Positions 1 to 7,049 are shown, numbered from the stretch's first letter. The stretch: DNA of 7,280 nt from Candidatus Poseidoniaceae archaeon (GCA_013329355.1 DUKK01000197.1:1-7280); one strand, 5' to 3'. Numbers and translations: made by a program. The notes: generated by a model from the sequence alone, not told the origin.

Positions 1-270
1 CGACAAGGTAATGATGTCGGAACTCAATATCGGAGTTGCATCATGCCTATTGACGATGAGCAACGAACAATCGCTGAGCAAAAAATCAATGAGATGCAAC
101 CGATTTTTAATCATAAAATCGTCACTACAATCGAAGAACCAATCAATTTCACAGTAGCTGAGGAGTATCATCATGATTACTATGCCAGAAATCCATATCA
201 AGGATACTGCATGGCTGTAGTCGGACCGAAAATCTCCAAAATTCGCAAAAAATTTGCTCACCTCTATTAG
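1..270 (+). CDS. msrA: Peptide methionine-S-sulfoxide reductase MsrA, C-terminal part (5' end outside window)
   Basis: MsrA reduces methionine-S-sulfoxide in proteins and free methionine, a cytoplasmic oxidative-damage repair reaction that normally uses thioredoxin. The reading frame is open from base 1, so this is the last 89 residues of a longer protein. The ATG at 43 is an internal methionine (residue 15 here), not the start. The sequence opens with the family's RQGNDVGTQYRS block (residues 1-12), whose Asp and Tyr help bind the sulfoxide in known MsrA structures. The conserved AEEYHHDYYARNPYQGYC stretch follows, and its Cys (residue 70, bases 208-210) sits where MsrA proteins often carry a resolving cysteine. 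The catalytic N-terminal GCFW motif lies upstream of the window. The protein ends with a basic tail and TAG at 268-270, with no MsrB domain fused behind it. The dehydrogenase gene follows after 36 bp on the same strand. Family assignment is firm. Confidence 0.93.
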   Translation, partial: RQGNDVGTQYRSCIMPIDDEQRTIAEQKINEMQPIFNHKIVTTIEEPINFTVAEEYHHDYYARNPYQGYCMAVVGPKISKIRKKFAHLY

Positions 271-306
271 GGTGAAATTCAATAGACGGCTACTACAGGC
301 AGGTCC

Positions 307-1941
307 ATGGTGAATAAGATACCAACGCCTCCAACACCCGTAAATGAACCCGTTCTTGGATACTTACCAGGTAGTCCAGAGCGTGCTGAACTCAAAGCTG
401 AATTAGTCAGACAGAGTTCGAAAGTTGTTGAAATTCCTTGTATAATCAACGGAGTAGAAGTCTACACAGATAATGTTGTTGAACAAGTTATGCCCCATAA
501 TCACAGTCACGTGATAGCAAGAGTTCACCTAGCTGGAGAACAAGAAGTAAACGATGCAATAAATGCGGCACTATCAGCCCATCAGAGTTGGTCAACAATG
601 CCATGGGATGCCAGGGCGGCAATATTTTTGAAAGCAAGTGAATTGCTCACAGGTAAGTATCGGGCCAAAATTAATGCTAGCACAATGATAAACCAGTCAA
701 AAACCTGTCATCAGGCAGAGATTGACTCTGCTTGTGAATTGATTGACTTCTGGCGATTTAATGTTCAGTATGCACGGGAAATTTACGAGGATCTGCAACC
801 ACCAGTGTCACCATCTTCAATGTGGAATTCCAGTGAAGTACGCCCACTGGAAGGTTTCGTATTTTCTGTCACTCCGTTCAATTTCAGTAGCATTGCGGGC
901 AACCTACCATCTTCAGCAGCAATTATGGGTAATACTGGGGTTTGGAAGCCGAGTCGCAATTCATACTTATCCAATTACTACTTAATGCGACTTATGATGG
1001 ATGCTGGTTTACCCGATGGAGTGATTAATTTCATTCCAGGTAAAGCCAGTATGGTTGGTGATATATGCCTCTCACATCCTATGCTTGCAGGAATCCATTT
1101 CACTGGCTCAACCTCAGTGTTTAGACAAATGTGGAAGGATGTGGCAAACAATTTAGCCAATCTCCGATCATATCCGAGAATTGTTGGTGAAACCGGTGGT
1201 AAAGATTTCATTGTTGCGCATCCAAACTGCGATCAAAAGGCACTAACTGTGGCGCTAATTAGAGGTGCTTTCGAGTATCAGGGACAGAAATGTAGTGCAG
1301 CAAGTAGAGCCTACATACCGGAGTCTGTATGGAACGCAATTAGCGATGACTATGTAAGCGAAGTTAGCAAGATATCTGTTGGCGATCCAAAGGACTTCTC
1401 CAATTTCATGGGCGCAGTAATTGACCGAAAATCCTTCGATAACATCGTCGGTTACATTGACCGTGCCGTTCAGGATTCCGGCTGCGAAATCATCACTGGA
1501 GGTAAGTATGATGACTCAACTGGATATTTTGTTCACCCTACGACAATTCTGTGCTCAGATCCTAATTATGAAACCATGGCAGAGGAGATCTTTGGCCCGG
1601 TCTTATCAATTTACATCTACCCTGACCACGAGTTTCATGAAACCTTAGCCCTGTGTGATAACACCTCTGAATACGCCCTGACTGGGTCGATTTTTGCGGC
1701 TAATCGAGAAGACATTGAAGTTGCAATGGCGGCATTAAGGTATTCTGCGGGGAACTTCTACATCAACGATAAGCCAACTGGCGCAGTGGTCGGGCAACAA
1801 CCATTTGGCGGGGCGCGTGGAAGTGGAACAAACGACAAAGCTGGCTCTCCACTGAACCTGCTAAGGTGGGTAAGTCCGCGGTCAATCAAGGAAACCTTCG
1901 CTCCGCCACATGATTGGACCTATGGTTTCCTAAATGAATGA
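307..1941 (+). CDS. pruA: L-glutamate gamma-semialdehyde (1-pyrroline-5-carboxylate) dehydrogenase, ALDH4A1-like
   Basis: This enzyme oxidises L-glutamate 5-semialdehyde (in equilibrium with 1-pyrroline-5-carboxylate) to glutamate with NAD+, the second step of proline breakdown, in the cytoplasm. The 544 residues cover the whole aldehyde dehydrogenase fold. Visible are the oxyanion-hole Asn in TPFNFSS (N192), the cofactor-binding WKPS (K214), FTGS (265-268), the general base Glu in GETGGKD (E295), the nucleophilic Cys in GQKCSAASR (C329, exactly 34 residues after E295 as in the family), EEIFGP (E427), and a C-terminal GQQPFGGARGSGTNDK block near 496-511. The N-terminal NEPVLGYLPGSPER and the C-terminal RW-SPRSIKET blocks are hallmarks of the ALDH4A1 type, and the length fits. 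The ATG at 307 has no strong ribosome binding site; GTG at 310 is an alternative. No proline dehydrogenase is in the window. The 3' end overlaps the opposite-strand gene by 22 bp. Function is very likely. Confidence 0.96.
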   Translation: MVNKIPTPPTPVNEPVLGYLPGSPERAELKAELVRQSSKVVEIPCIINGVEVYTDNVVEQVMPHNHSHVIARVHLAGEQEVNDAINAALSAHQSWSTMPWDARAAIFLKASELLTGKYRAKINASTMINQSKTCHQAEIDSACELIDFWRFNVQYAREIYEDLQPPVSPSSMWNSSEVRPLEGFVFSVTPFNFSSIAGNLPSSAAIMGNTGVWKPSRNSYLSNYYLMRLMMDAGLPDGVINFIPGKASMVGDICLSHPMLAGIHFTGSTSVFRQMWKDVANNLANLRSYPRIVGETGGKDFIVAHPNCDQKALTVALIRGAFEYQGQKCSAASRAYIPESVWNAISDDYVSEVSKISVGDPKDFSNFMGAVIDRKSFDNIVGYIDRAVQDSGCEIITGGKYDDSTGYFVHPTTILCSDPNYETMAEEIFGPVLSIYIYPDHEFHETLALCDNTSEYALTGSIFAANREDIEVAMAALRYSAGNFYINDKPTGAVVGQQPFGGARGSGTNDKAGSPLNLLRWVSPRSIKETFAPPHDWTYGFLNE

Positions 1942-2294
1942 AGGGGCAACTTCTTACTCTTGTCAACATGGTTAACAGATTCGGTAAGCACTCTTGGTTC
2001 AAATCCATTACTGACCAATGAAATAAGCCACCAGCCAAGGGAAAGCAAAGGCGTAGAAATCAGCATTACTAGGCATAGGAATACTATTACGTTACCCTGC
2101 GCAAGTTGCCATGAATACCAACTTGAAGCGATCATTGCAAAAACAAAAAACAACCTTGATGCCTCACTAGGTGTAGACCACCCACGATGGTCTTTCCTAG
2201 GAGCGAACAAAAATTCCATCACTCCCATGCCGTTAAGTTCTTGCCCGATGTTAAAAATGCCTGTTTGTGATTTTGATTCCGGAGTATTATTCAA
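1920..2294 (-). CDS. Probable small membrane protein with two transmembrane helices, unknown function
   Basis: I do not recognise a family. The frame encodes up to 124 residues: a polar N-terminal part, a segment PRKDHRGWSTPSEASR, two hydrophobic helices at about residues 48-66 (LFFVFAMIASSWYSWQLAQ) and 69-94, and a polar, basic C-terminal tail. Tryptophans at the helix ends and charges confined to the flanks look like a real membrane protein rather than a chance antisense frame, and the opposite-strand frame over the same bases gives no such pattern. The first possible start is TTG at 2294, directly after an in-frame TAG and 5 bases behind an AGGGGT Shine-Dalgarno-like stretch. Internal ATGs at 2228 and 2219 would give shorter proteins of 102 and 99 residues with both helices intact. 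It converges on and overlaps the dehydrogenase gene by 22 bp, and diverges from the protease gene. Without it, the 420 bp between the two large genes would be empty. Reality of the gene is likely but unproven. Confidence 0.6.
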   Translation of the reverse strand: MNNTPESKSQTGIFNIGQELNGMGVMEFLFAPRKDHRGWSTPSEASRLFFVFAMIASSWYSWQLAQGNVIVFLCLVMLISTPLLSLGWWLISLVSNGFEPRVLTESVNHVDKSKKLPLHSFRKP

Positions 2295-2361
2295 ATTAGA
2301 CCCCTAGGGTCAACCCCGCAGTGATGATTGCTATGGCCGACTGCTGATTTTTCAGTGACGA

Positions 2362-3834
2362 GTGATGGGCGAACTGAGCGGGACAGAACATTCATTGTCA
2401 GGGAAAGTTATGCAGGGAGTTCCACAAACTAGATTGTCACCTGCACCACACAATCTATTTCTATCACAGAAATCATCACCTTGGAAAACGATTTTTTCAA
2501 TGCTCACATCGGTGATGATTTTATTTTTCTTTGTCCAGATTTTTATCGTTGTTGTCTTCGGCTTTGTCGATGGAGATATGGACGGTGATTTGGGCCCAAT
2601 GGACCCGCTTCTGGTAATCTTTGGAACCATTTGCTCGACCCCTTTCTTGCTGTTGTTCCTACTTGCTAGAAAACCAAAGTTAGCACACGTAGTCCGACTA
2701 AATATCAGTAATCAAGGCAGCAACGCCCATTACATTACACCAGGTACCCTAATCCAATCGACAAACCCGACCGTTTTACAGCATCACTTAATCCATAATA
2801 CATCACCATTAGAGATGCCAAGTGTTCGCCAACTTTGGCTAATTTTTGTTATCGGCACTTTGGTTTCTAGTGTTTTTATGGCACCGATATTAGTTACAAG
2901 TGTCAACGCAGTTACGTTATTATTGTTTTTTATTGTCGCCCTCCCAGCATGGATAATTGGCTTCTCTACACCGGTATTTGCCTGGTGGTCAACCTCGAAT
3001 GAGTATTTTGGCCTCAGTACGACTCGCAAACAGGGTGAATGGATGCTTGTTGCTGGTATGCTTTCAACACTACCGGCACTGCTGATAAATTCACTAATAT
3101 CTCCAATAATTATCAACCTACTTGGACTCTCGGTCACCGACGAATATAGCCTTGGCTTTGGCATGATTTTGTTCCTGTCTGCGCCGATTGGTGAAGAGAT
3201 CTCCAAAGCGCTGGCAGTGCTGTGTTTAGCCCGATTTATTGATTCTTCAAAACGGGGTTTTCAAATTGGTTTCTCCGTTGGTCTTGGCTTTGCATTGCTA
3301 GAAAACATGACATATATCCTAAACTCTTTACTCATTGGTGAAGGTGCTGCGATAAGCTTTGTTTTTACCGCAGTACTTCGGGCGATAGGTTCAATCCCCG
3401 GCCACGCTACTTGGACTGCCATTTCAGGTTATGCAATAGGCAAATATGTCGTTAATAGAAGGTCAAACAACCTAACTGAGAAAAGTTACACTGACACTAA
3501 ATCATCATCAGACTCGCAATGGATTCTGTTTGACAATAAATCTGGACTACCGATAATTTCCTCCAAAACAAGAAAATTACCGAATTTACCATCATGGCTA
3601 TCTGCTGGTCAGCAAAAGATGGTCAGAATAACCGGTAACCCTGTCATTGCTGTGGCAATTGCAATTATATTTCATGCAATTTGGAATGGTTCTCTGTGGT
3701 CTATTAGTGTATTAATGAAGGATTCTTCAATTATCGTTCAATTACTTACTAACATGACTATGATTTTCCTGTTAATTCTAATATTGTGGATTATTTTACG
3801 TCGATTAATTCCGTTTGCTCTGCTGACAGATTGA
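2362..3834 (+). CDS. PrsW-family intramembrane metalloprotease homologue with extra loops
   Basis: PrsW-type proteins (CAAX-protease/ABI superfamily) are polytopic membrane proteases; Bacillus PrsW makes the first cut of an anti-sigma factor. The 490 residues carry the motifs of this family inside helices: EExxK as GEEISK (E278, E279, K282), FxxxE as FALLEN (F310, E314), a first histidine in GHATWTAISGYAIG (H348), and the second in IFHAIWNGSLW (H438, N442). About ten hydrophobic segments are visible, near 43-67, 83-101, 160-180, 183-205, 228-250, 264-292, 303-330, 335-362, 427-456 and 464-486. Two features look unusual: an acidic loop at 70-81 between the first two helices, and a polar stretch of roughly 64 residues (363-426) between the helices bearing H348 and H438. 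The frame opens after TGA at 2356. GTG 2362, ATG 2365 and ATG 2410 (with AGGGA 5 bases upstream) are all possible starts, and all keep every helix. The substrate is unknown; no anti-sigma factor is nearby. Confidence 0.88.
   Translation: MMGELSGTEHSLSGKVMQGVPQTRLSPAPHNLFLSQKSSPWKTIFSMLTSVMILFFFVQIFIVVVFGFVDGDMDGDLGPMDPLLVIFGTICSTPFLLLFLLARKPKLAHVVRLNISNQGSNAHYITPGTLIQSTNPTVLQHHLIHNTSPLEMPSVRQLWLIFVIGTLVSSVFMAPILVTSVNAVTLLLFFIVALPAWIIGFSTPVFAWWSTSNEYFGLSTTRKQGEWMLVAGMLSTLPALLINSLISPIIINLLGLSVTDEYSLGFGMILFLSAPIGEEISKALAVLCLARFIDSSKRGFQIGFSVGLGFALLENMTYILNSLLIGEGAAISFVFTAVLRAIGSIPGHATWTAISGYAIGKYVVNRRSNNLTEKSYTDTKSSSDSQWILFDNKSGLPIISSKTRKLPNLPSWLSAGQQKMVRITGNPVIAVAIAIIFHAIWNGSLWSISVLMKDSSIIVQLLTNMTMIFLLILILWIILRRLIPFALLTD
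2569..2604 (+). other. Acidic Ca-loop-like segment (DxDxDGD...D) inside the PrsW homologue
   Basis: Residues 70-81 of the protease read DGDMDGDLGPMD. This matches the spacing of an EF-hand loop at positions 1, 3, 5 (Asp), 6 (Gly), 8 (Leu) and 12 (Asp in place of the more usual Glu). The loop lies between hydrophobic helices 1 and 2. Lysines before helix 1 and the RKPK stretch after helix 2 put the loop on the outside by the positive-inside rule. It lacks the soluble flanking helices of a true EF-hand, so calcium binding is a proposal only. Confidence 0.4.
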
Positions 3835-3881
3835 CATAAACCGCCATAAGCGCTCTAAATGAGCATCAAACAGGGAAGCAA

Positions 3882-3889
3882 ATTTAAGT
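3882..3889 (+). promoter_or_regulatory. Possible TATA-like element before the DUF92 gene
   Basis: An AT-rich stretch (ATTTAAGT) stands about 32-39 bases upstream of the ATG at 3921, in the 86-bp gap after the protease gene. If it is an archaeal TATA box, the transcript would begin about 10 bases before the ATG. A GGGG run at 3911-3914 close to the start could serve as a weak ribosome binding site. The call rests on base composition and spacing only. Confidence 0.22.
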
Positions 3890-3920
3890 TACGCTTGGTC
3901 TACTGTGACTGGGGAAAATC

Positions 3921-4679
3921 ATGGATTACCTGATTGAGGGTATAAATCTGGGTAATATGATTGTCACCTCAATTGTGATGATTGTTCTGGTTGTTGCATC
4001 AACCAAAGCGAGAGTTTTGGATACCGCTGGTGTTACTGCCGCAGTGTTTATCGGACTGTTGGTCGGGCTTCTAGGACATTGGACTTGGTTACTCACTCTT
4101 CTCGCATTTTTGGTAGTTTCACACTTAGCAACAAAGTGGAAATTTGAGGATAAAAAAGCCAGAAATATGTCAGAAAGCGATGACGGTCATCGTGGATGGG
4201 TAAATGTGTTTGCTAATGGCGGCATACCAGCACTAATCGCTACGGGTGCATTTATGCTCGAGGAATGGGAGTTTGGTCTGTGGATGTTTGGTGCTGCAGT
4301 ATCAGTCGCCGCAGCCGATACCTTTGCTAGCGAGTTTGGCTGTCTGGACGACAACGTGAGAATGATTACAACATTCAAAAAATGTGAACCCGGAATCAAT
4401 GGTGGTTACTCAAAAACTGGTCAGATAGCCGCACTTGGTGGTGCCCTGATAATTGGTGTAATGACATTCTGTGCATGGTATGTTACCAACAACGACATAG
4501 CTGTAAGCGAGGGTATCTCTTTGACGGTTGCGGTGGTTGTTATCGGTTGGATTGGCTGCCAAATTGATAGTTTACTTGGTGCATGGTTTGAAAATCGTGG
4601 CTACCTCACGAAAGGTGGAGTTAATGCTTTAGCTATCACCTCTGGAATGTTGATTATGCTTGCATGGTTAAATTATTGA
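3921..4679 (+). CDS. DUF92 family polytopic membrane protein (VTE6-like; candidate isoprenoid-phosphate kinase)
   Basis: The 252 residues show the conserved blocks of the DUF92 family: ATKWKFEDKKARNMSE followed by GHRGWVNVFANGGIPAL (residues 70-105), AAADTFASEFG (130-140), MITTFKKCEPGINGGYSKTG (148-167), and IDSLLGAWFENRG with a following GGVNA (215-236). About six hydrophobic segments lie near 10-30, 36-68, 98-113, 117-133, 168-188 and 200-220, with a last one at 235-251. Plant VTE6, a member of the family, is a phytyl-phosphate kinase, and related VTE5/Sec59-type proteins are CTP-dependent lipid alcohol kinases. An archaeal member could therefore phosphorylate geranylgeranyl phosphate for ether-lipid or quinone side chains, but that step is inference. 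The start at 3921 is the first ATG and is immediately followed by a plausible membrane N-terminus. It sits between two other membrane-protein genes, 86 bp after the protease and 46 bp before the composite protein. Family is firm, substrate is not. Confidence 0.88.
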   Translation: MDYLIEGINLGNMIVTSIVMIVLVVASTKARVLDTAGVTAAVFIGLLVGLLGHWTWLLTLLAFLVVSHLATKWKFEDKKARNMSESDDGHRGWVNVFANGGIPALIATGAFMLEEWEFGLWMFGAAVSVAAADTFASEFGCLDDNVRMITTFKKCEPGINGGYSKTGQIAALGGALIIGVMTFCAWYVTNNDIAVSEGISLTVAVVVIGWIGCQIDSLLGAWFENRGYLTKGGVNALAITSGMLIMLAWLNY

Positions 4680-4692
4680 TAACAAACAGGAG

Positions 4693-4700
4693 ATACTTAT
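4693..4700 (+). promoter_or_regulatory. Possible TATA-like element before the composite envelope gene
   Basis: The stretch ATACTTAT is centred about 29 bases before the ATG at 4726, the distance expected in archaea for a transcript that starts at or next to the start codon. The only GGAG nearby (4689-4692) is 33 bases from the ATG, too far to act as a Shine-Dalgarno sequence, which fits leaderless translation. Evidence is spacing and composition only. Confidence 0.25.
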
Positions 4701-4725
4701 TCAACTAACAACAACTCGAACAATC

Positions 4726-7047
4726 ATGGCCAACCGGGCGATTAGCATAATTCTGTTAATTTTACTAGCCGGTGTGATCGCTGCTAGCACTGTAAGCGCC
4801 CAAGATGACTCATACAAACCCGGCTATATAGACTGGGAAGTAAACCCTGTAGAGCAGTTATTTGTTGAGGGGATGACTGAAACATCTGCTGTTTTGCAAA
4901 GAGAAAGGCCAGACCAAACCGAAGGTGGCATTAGTTTAGACCCATTATTCAATGGTGAAATATTCACCATACAAAGCCAACCAGTGCAGACCGGTTTTTC
5001 ACAAACGGTGAAAATGACAGTTTTCTTTTCCGTATACCTAGACGATAATGTTGGTCCTGAAACCTGTTTCAGACAGCAGACTACGTCACTTCAACTTTCA
5101 GATGCCACAACAACTCTGACCTACACTGTCAGCCTAGGTGGGGAACAAATTTACCAAGAATCGGTTACTGAAATTGTCGACGAGATAACCTCTGGTCAAG
5201 CAATGAATTTCTCCGGTGCTGAAAATGAAATCAACATCACGGCAAATCCTGGGGACGTTTTTACCCTATCACTCACTGGGGTGCATAACTGCCTAGGATC
5301 GAGTGTGATGGTGCAGTGGGGCGGTGGTCCTGAACCACAAAACTCTGGTGGTATTATCATGATCGGCACCCTCTATCAACCAGAAATGCGGATGATTTTG
5401 GATGAAGCAAACATCGCTCATATTGAGTTTGAACCGTTAATGCCATGGGGTGCGACAGATATCAGGGATATCAAATGGGAAATTTGGGGCCCCCTGAAAG
5501 ATTTCGAGAAAATCTCATTATCTAATGATAATAAATTGGAGGATTCTACTGGAAAAACGCTAACCGTTAGACAACTTAACGATAATGAATCAATCTGGAC
5601 ATGGTCAGGTAAGAAAGTACTTACTAATGGCGAATTGAACCTACAGATGTGTGTAAGAACCGTTTACGGAGATCTCAACAGCGAGTGCCACGCCTTCGGA
5701 ATACTCCGTTTTGAGGTCGCAGCCGACGACAGCGGATTTCTCTCTGCGAAAATTTTCCTCACCCTTTCGGCATTAATCGCCTTACTAGCGTTTGTAGGCA
5801 ATGCTTTCAATCAGGGTTTGCTAATACCAATTCCGATACTAAGCGCCTTAGCAGTTATGATGCTATTATTCGTCCCCACCGCTTTTAGCCAGAATAATTT
5901 GGGAGCCGATGCCGCAATTTATGACAATACCAGAATTCCAAATGCTGAATTGTTTGATGAAAATGGTGAATCGGTCAGTATAAGAGATTTATTCGACGGC
6001 AGAGATGCAATGATAATCGGTGTTGGTTTGCCTGCATCTGAAAACCTCATCGAACAATCTAACCAGTTTAATGAAACCATCAACCGCTACGGTGACGATG
6101 TTGCAGTTATCCATGTGCTTAGCGGCATGGAGCCGATGAGTTCAGATATAGTTCAAATGCGCCAACAACTCAACACCTCATGGCCAATATTGATTGACCA
6201 AAACGAACAATTCGCATCTACCCTACCTGATGGCGTATCAGATTCCGTGGTAATTATTGACAAAGCAATGCATGTCACATATTCGAAAACCCCTGTAGCC
6301 TATGCTGATGATATCAGTGAGGCAATTGACGAGATTCCTGCTGGTGGACCACAAAACCTTGGCGCCTACTTTGCTCTACTCGTTGGACCTGGCCTATTCT
6401 TGTTCTTCATCGCCTTGCCTAGAGAAGGTTGGACGCCACCAGATGAGCCACTGCCTCCCGGCTCATTGTGGGCATCAATAATAGGTGCAGGAGCGGCTGG
6501 TATCCTGTTGGTTAATATCCCCGTTCTCATCGCAACGATTTTACCTCTAGGGACAGGTTTGTTGTTCTATCTAGACATTGTAATGATGTTATGGTTCGTC
6601 GAAATGGCATTCTTCACGGCTAAGAATGGTAAACCGTTTGAAGCCGCAGTGTTAGGAAAACTTATTCACGGCCTTTACCCAAAATACTTCCAAGATTGGC
6701 GGCCACTAGAAGACATGGAACGAGATTTGCTGATTGGCATATGGTTCGGATGGTTTGGTCTGCTAGCCTTCCCAGCACTATTCCCGCAAGCGATTGGCGC
6801 CGCAGTATTAAGCGGCATCGGCGGAATTCTCAGGTCTATTTTGTCGCTGGTGTTAATACTCGCTTTGGGCGGGTTGGCCGTACTCTCATTAAGAATAATT
6901 GCCGCCGGCGGTGGACCTATATCTCGCTTATTCGGTAGGTTCGGGGCTGAGTCATTCACTCAATTCGTCGGATGGTTAACATTACCATTAGCCATCTGGG
7001 TGACAATAAACGCAATTCTGACCAGCATGAATGCCGGACTGCTGTGA
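4726..7047 (+). CDS. Large composite envelope protein: signal peptide, beta-rich ectodomain, cysteine-free thioredoxin-like domain, multi-helix membrane C-terminus
   Basis: I do not recognise a named family for the 773 residues. Residues 1-25 form a signal peptide (short basic start, hydrophobic core, likely cut after STVSA). Residues 26-335 look like two beta-rich extracytoplasmic modules (about 76-217 and 220-332). They hold the protein's only four cysteines (C114, C189, C309, C321), which fits two disulfides. Hydrophobic helices follow near 338-358 and 364-386; the second ends in VPTAFSQNN, like a second signal peptide. Residues 398-538 resemble a thioredoxin/peroxiredoxin fold (AELFDENGESVSIRDLF, later DVAVIHVLSG, WPILID, VVIIDKAMHVTYS), but the catalytic cysteines are absent: GLPASEN stands where WCxxC would be. 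About six more helices fill 545-766, with a polar stretch at 631-665. The ATG at 4726 is chosen because it gives the signal peptide directly. The gene ends 35 bp before the next ATG. Envelope location is likely; function is unknown. Confidence 0.8.
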   Translation: MANRAISIILLILLAGVIAASTVSAQDDSYKPGYIDWEVNPVEQLFVEGMTETSAVLQRERPDQTEGGISLDPLFNGEIFTIQSQPVQTGFSQTVKMTVFFSVYLDDNVGPETCFRQQTTSLQLSDATTTLTYTVSLGGEQIYQESVTEIVDEITSGQAMNFSGAENEINITANPGDVFTLSLTGVHNCLGSSVMVQWGGGPEPQNSGGIIMIGTLYQPEMRMILDEANIAHIEFEPLMPWGATDIRDIKWEIWGPLKDFEKISLSNDNKLEDSTGKTLTVRQLNDNESIWTWSGKKVLTNGELNLQMCVRTVYGDLNSECHAFGILRFEVAADDSGFLSAKIFLTLSALIALLAFVGNAFNQGLLIPIPILSALAVMMLLFVPTAFSQNNLGADAAIYDNTRIPNAELFDENGESVSIRDLFDGRDAMIIGVGLPASENLIEQSNQFNETINRYGDDVAVIHVLSGMEPMSSDIVQMRQQLNTSWPILIDQNEQFASTLPDGVSDSVVIIDKAMHVTYSKTPVAYADDISEAIDEIPAGGPQNLGAYFALLVGPGLFLFFIALPREGWTPPDEPLPPGSLWASIIGAGAAGILLVNIPVLIATILPLGTGLLFYLDIVMMLWFVEMAFFTAKNGKPFEAAVLGKLIHGLYPKYFQDWRPLEDMERDLLIGIWFGWFGLLAFPALFPQAIGAAVLSGIGGILRSILSLVLILALGGLAVLSLRIIAAGGGPISRLFGRFGAESFTQFVGWLTLPLAIWVTINAILTSMNAGLL

Positions 7048-7049
7048 AA

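Noticed and set aside
43..270. A separate 75-residue gene starting at ATG 43
   Set aside because: The frame is open upstream to base 1 and the 14 codons before the ATG encode the conserved RQGNDVGTQYRS block of MsrA, so the ATG is internal.
1960..2307. A + strand frame of 115 residues (TTG start) between the dehydrogenase and the protease
   Set aside because: It has no hydrophobic or motif pattern, mixes residues without order, and lies opposite the better two-helix - strand frame.
2569..2604. A true EF-hand domain in the protease
   Set aside because: Only the loop pattern is present; the flanking segments are membrane helices, not the amphipathic helices of an EF-hand, and position 12 is Asp rather than Glu.
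2352..3206. Minus-strand frames opposite the protease gene (2352-2630 and 2784-3206)
   Set aside because: They mirror a clearly coding gene with intact protease motifs, and their translations are Ser/Thr/Lys-rich without domains.
4187..4399. Minus-strand frame opposite the DUF92 gene
   Set aside because: It is antisense to the most conserved DUF92 blocks and shows no recognisable protein features.
6675..6959. Overlapping frames on both strands inside the C-terminal membrane region of the composite protein (6675-6959 on -, 6696-6938 on +)
   Set aside because: Both are chance frames over a GC-richer membrane-helix stretch; neither has a sensible start signal or motif.
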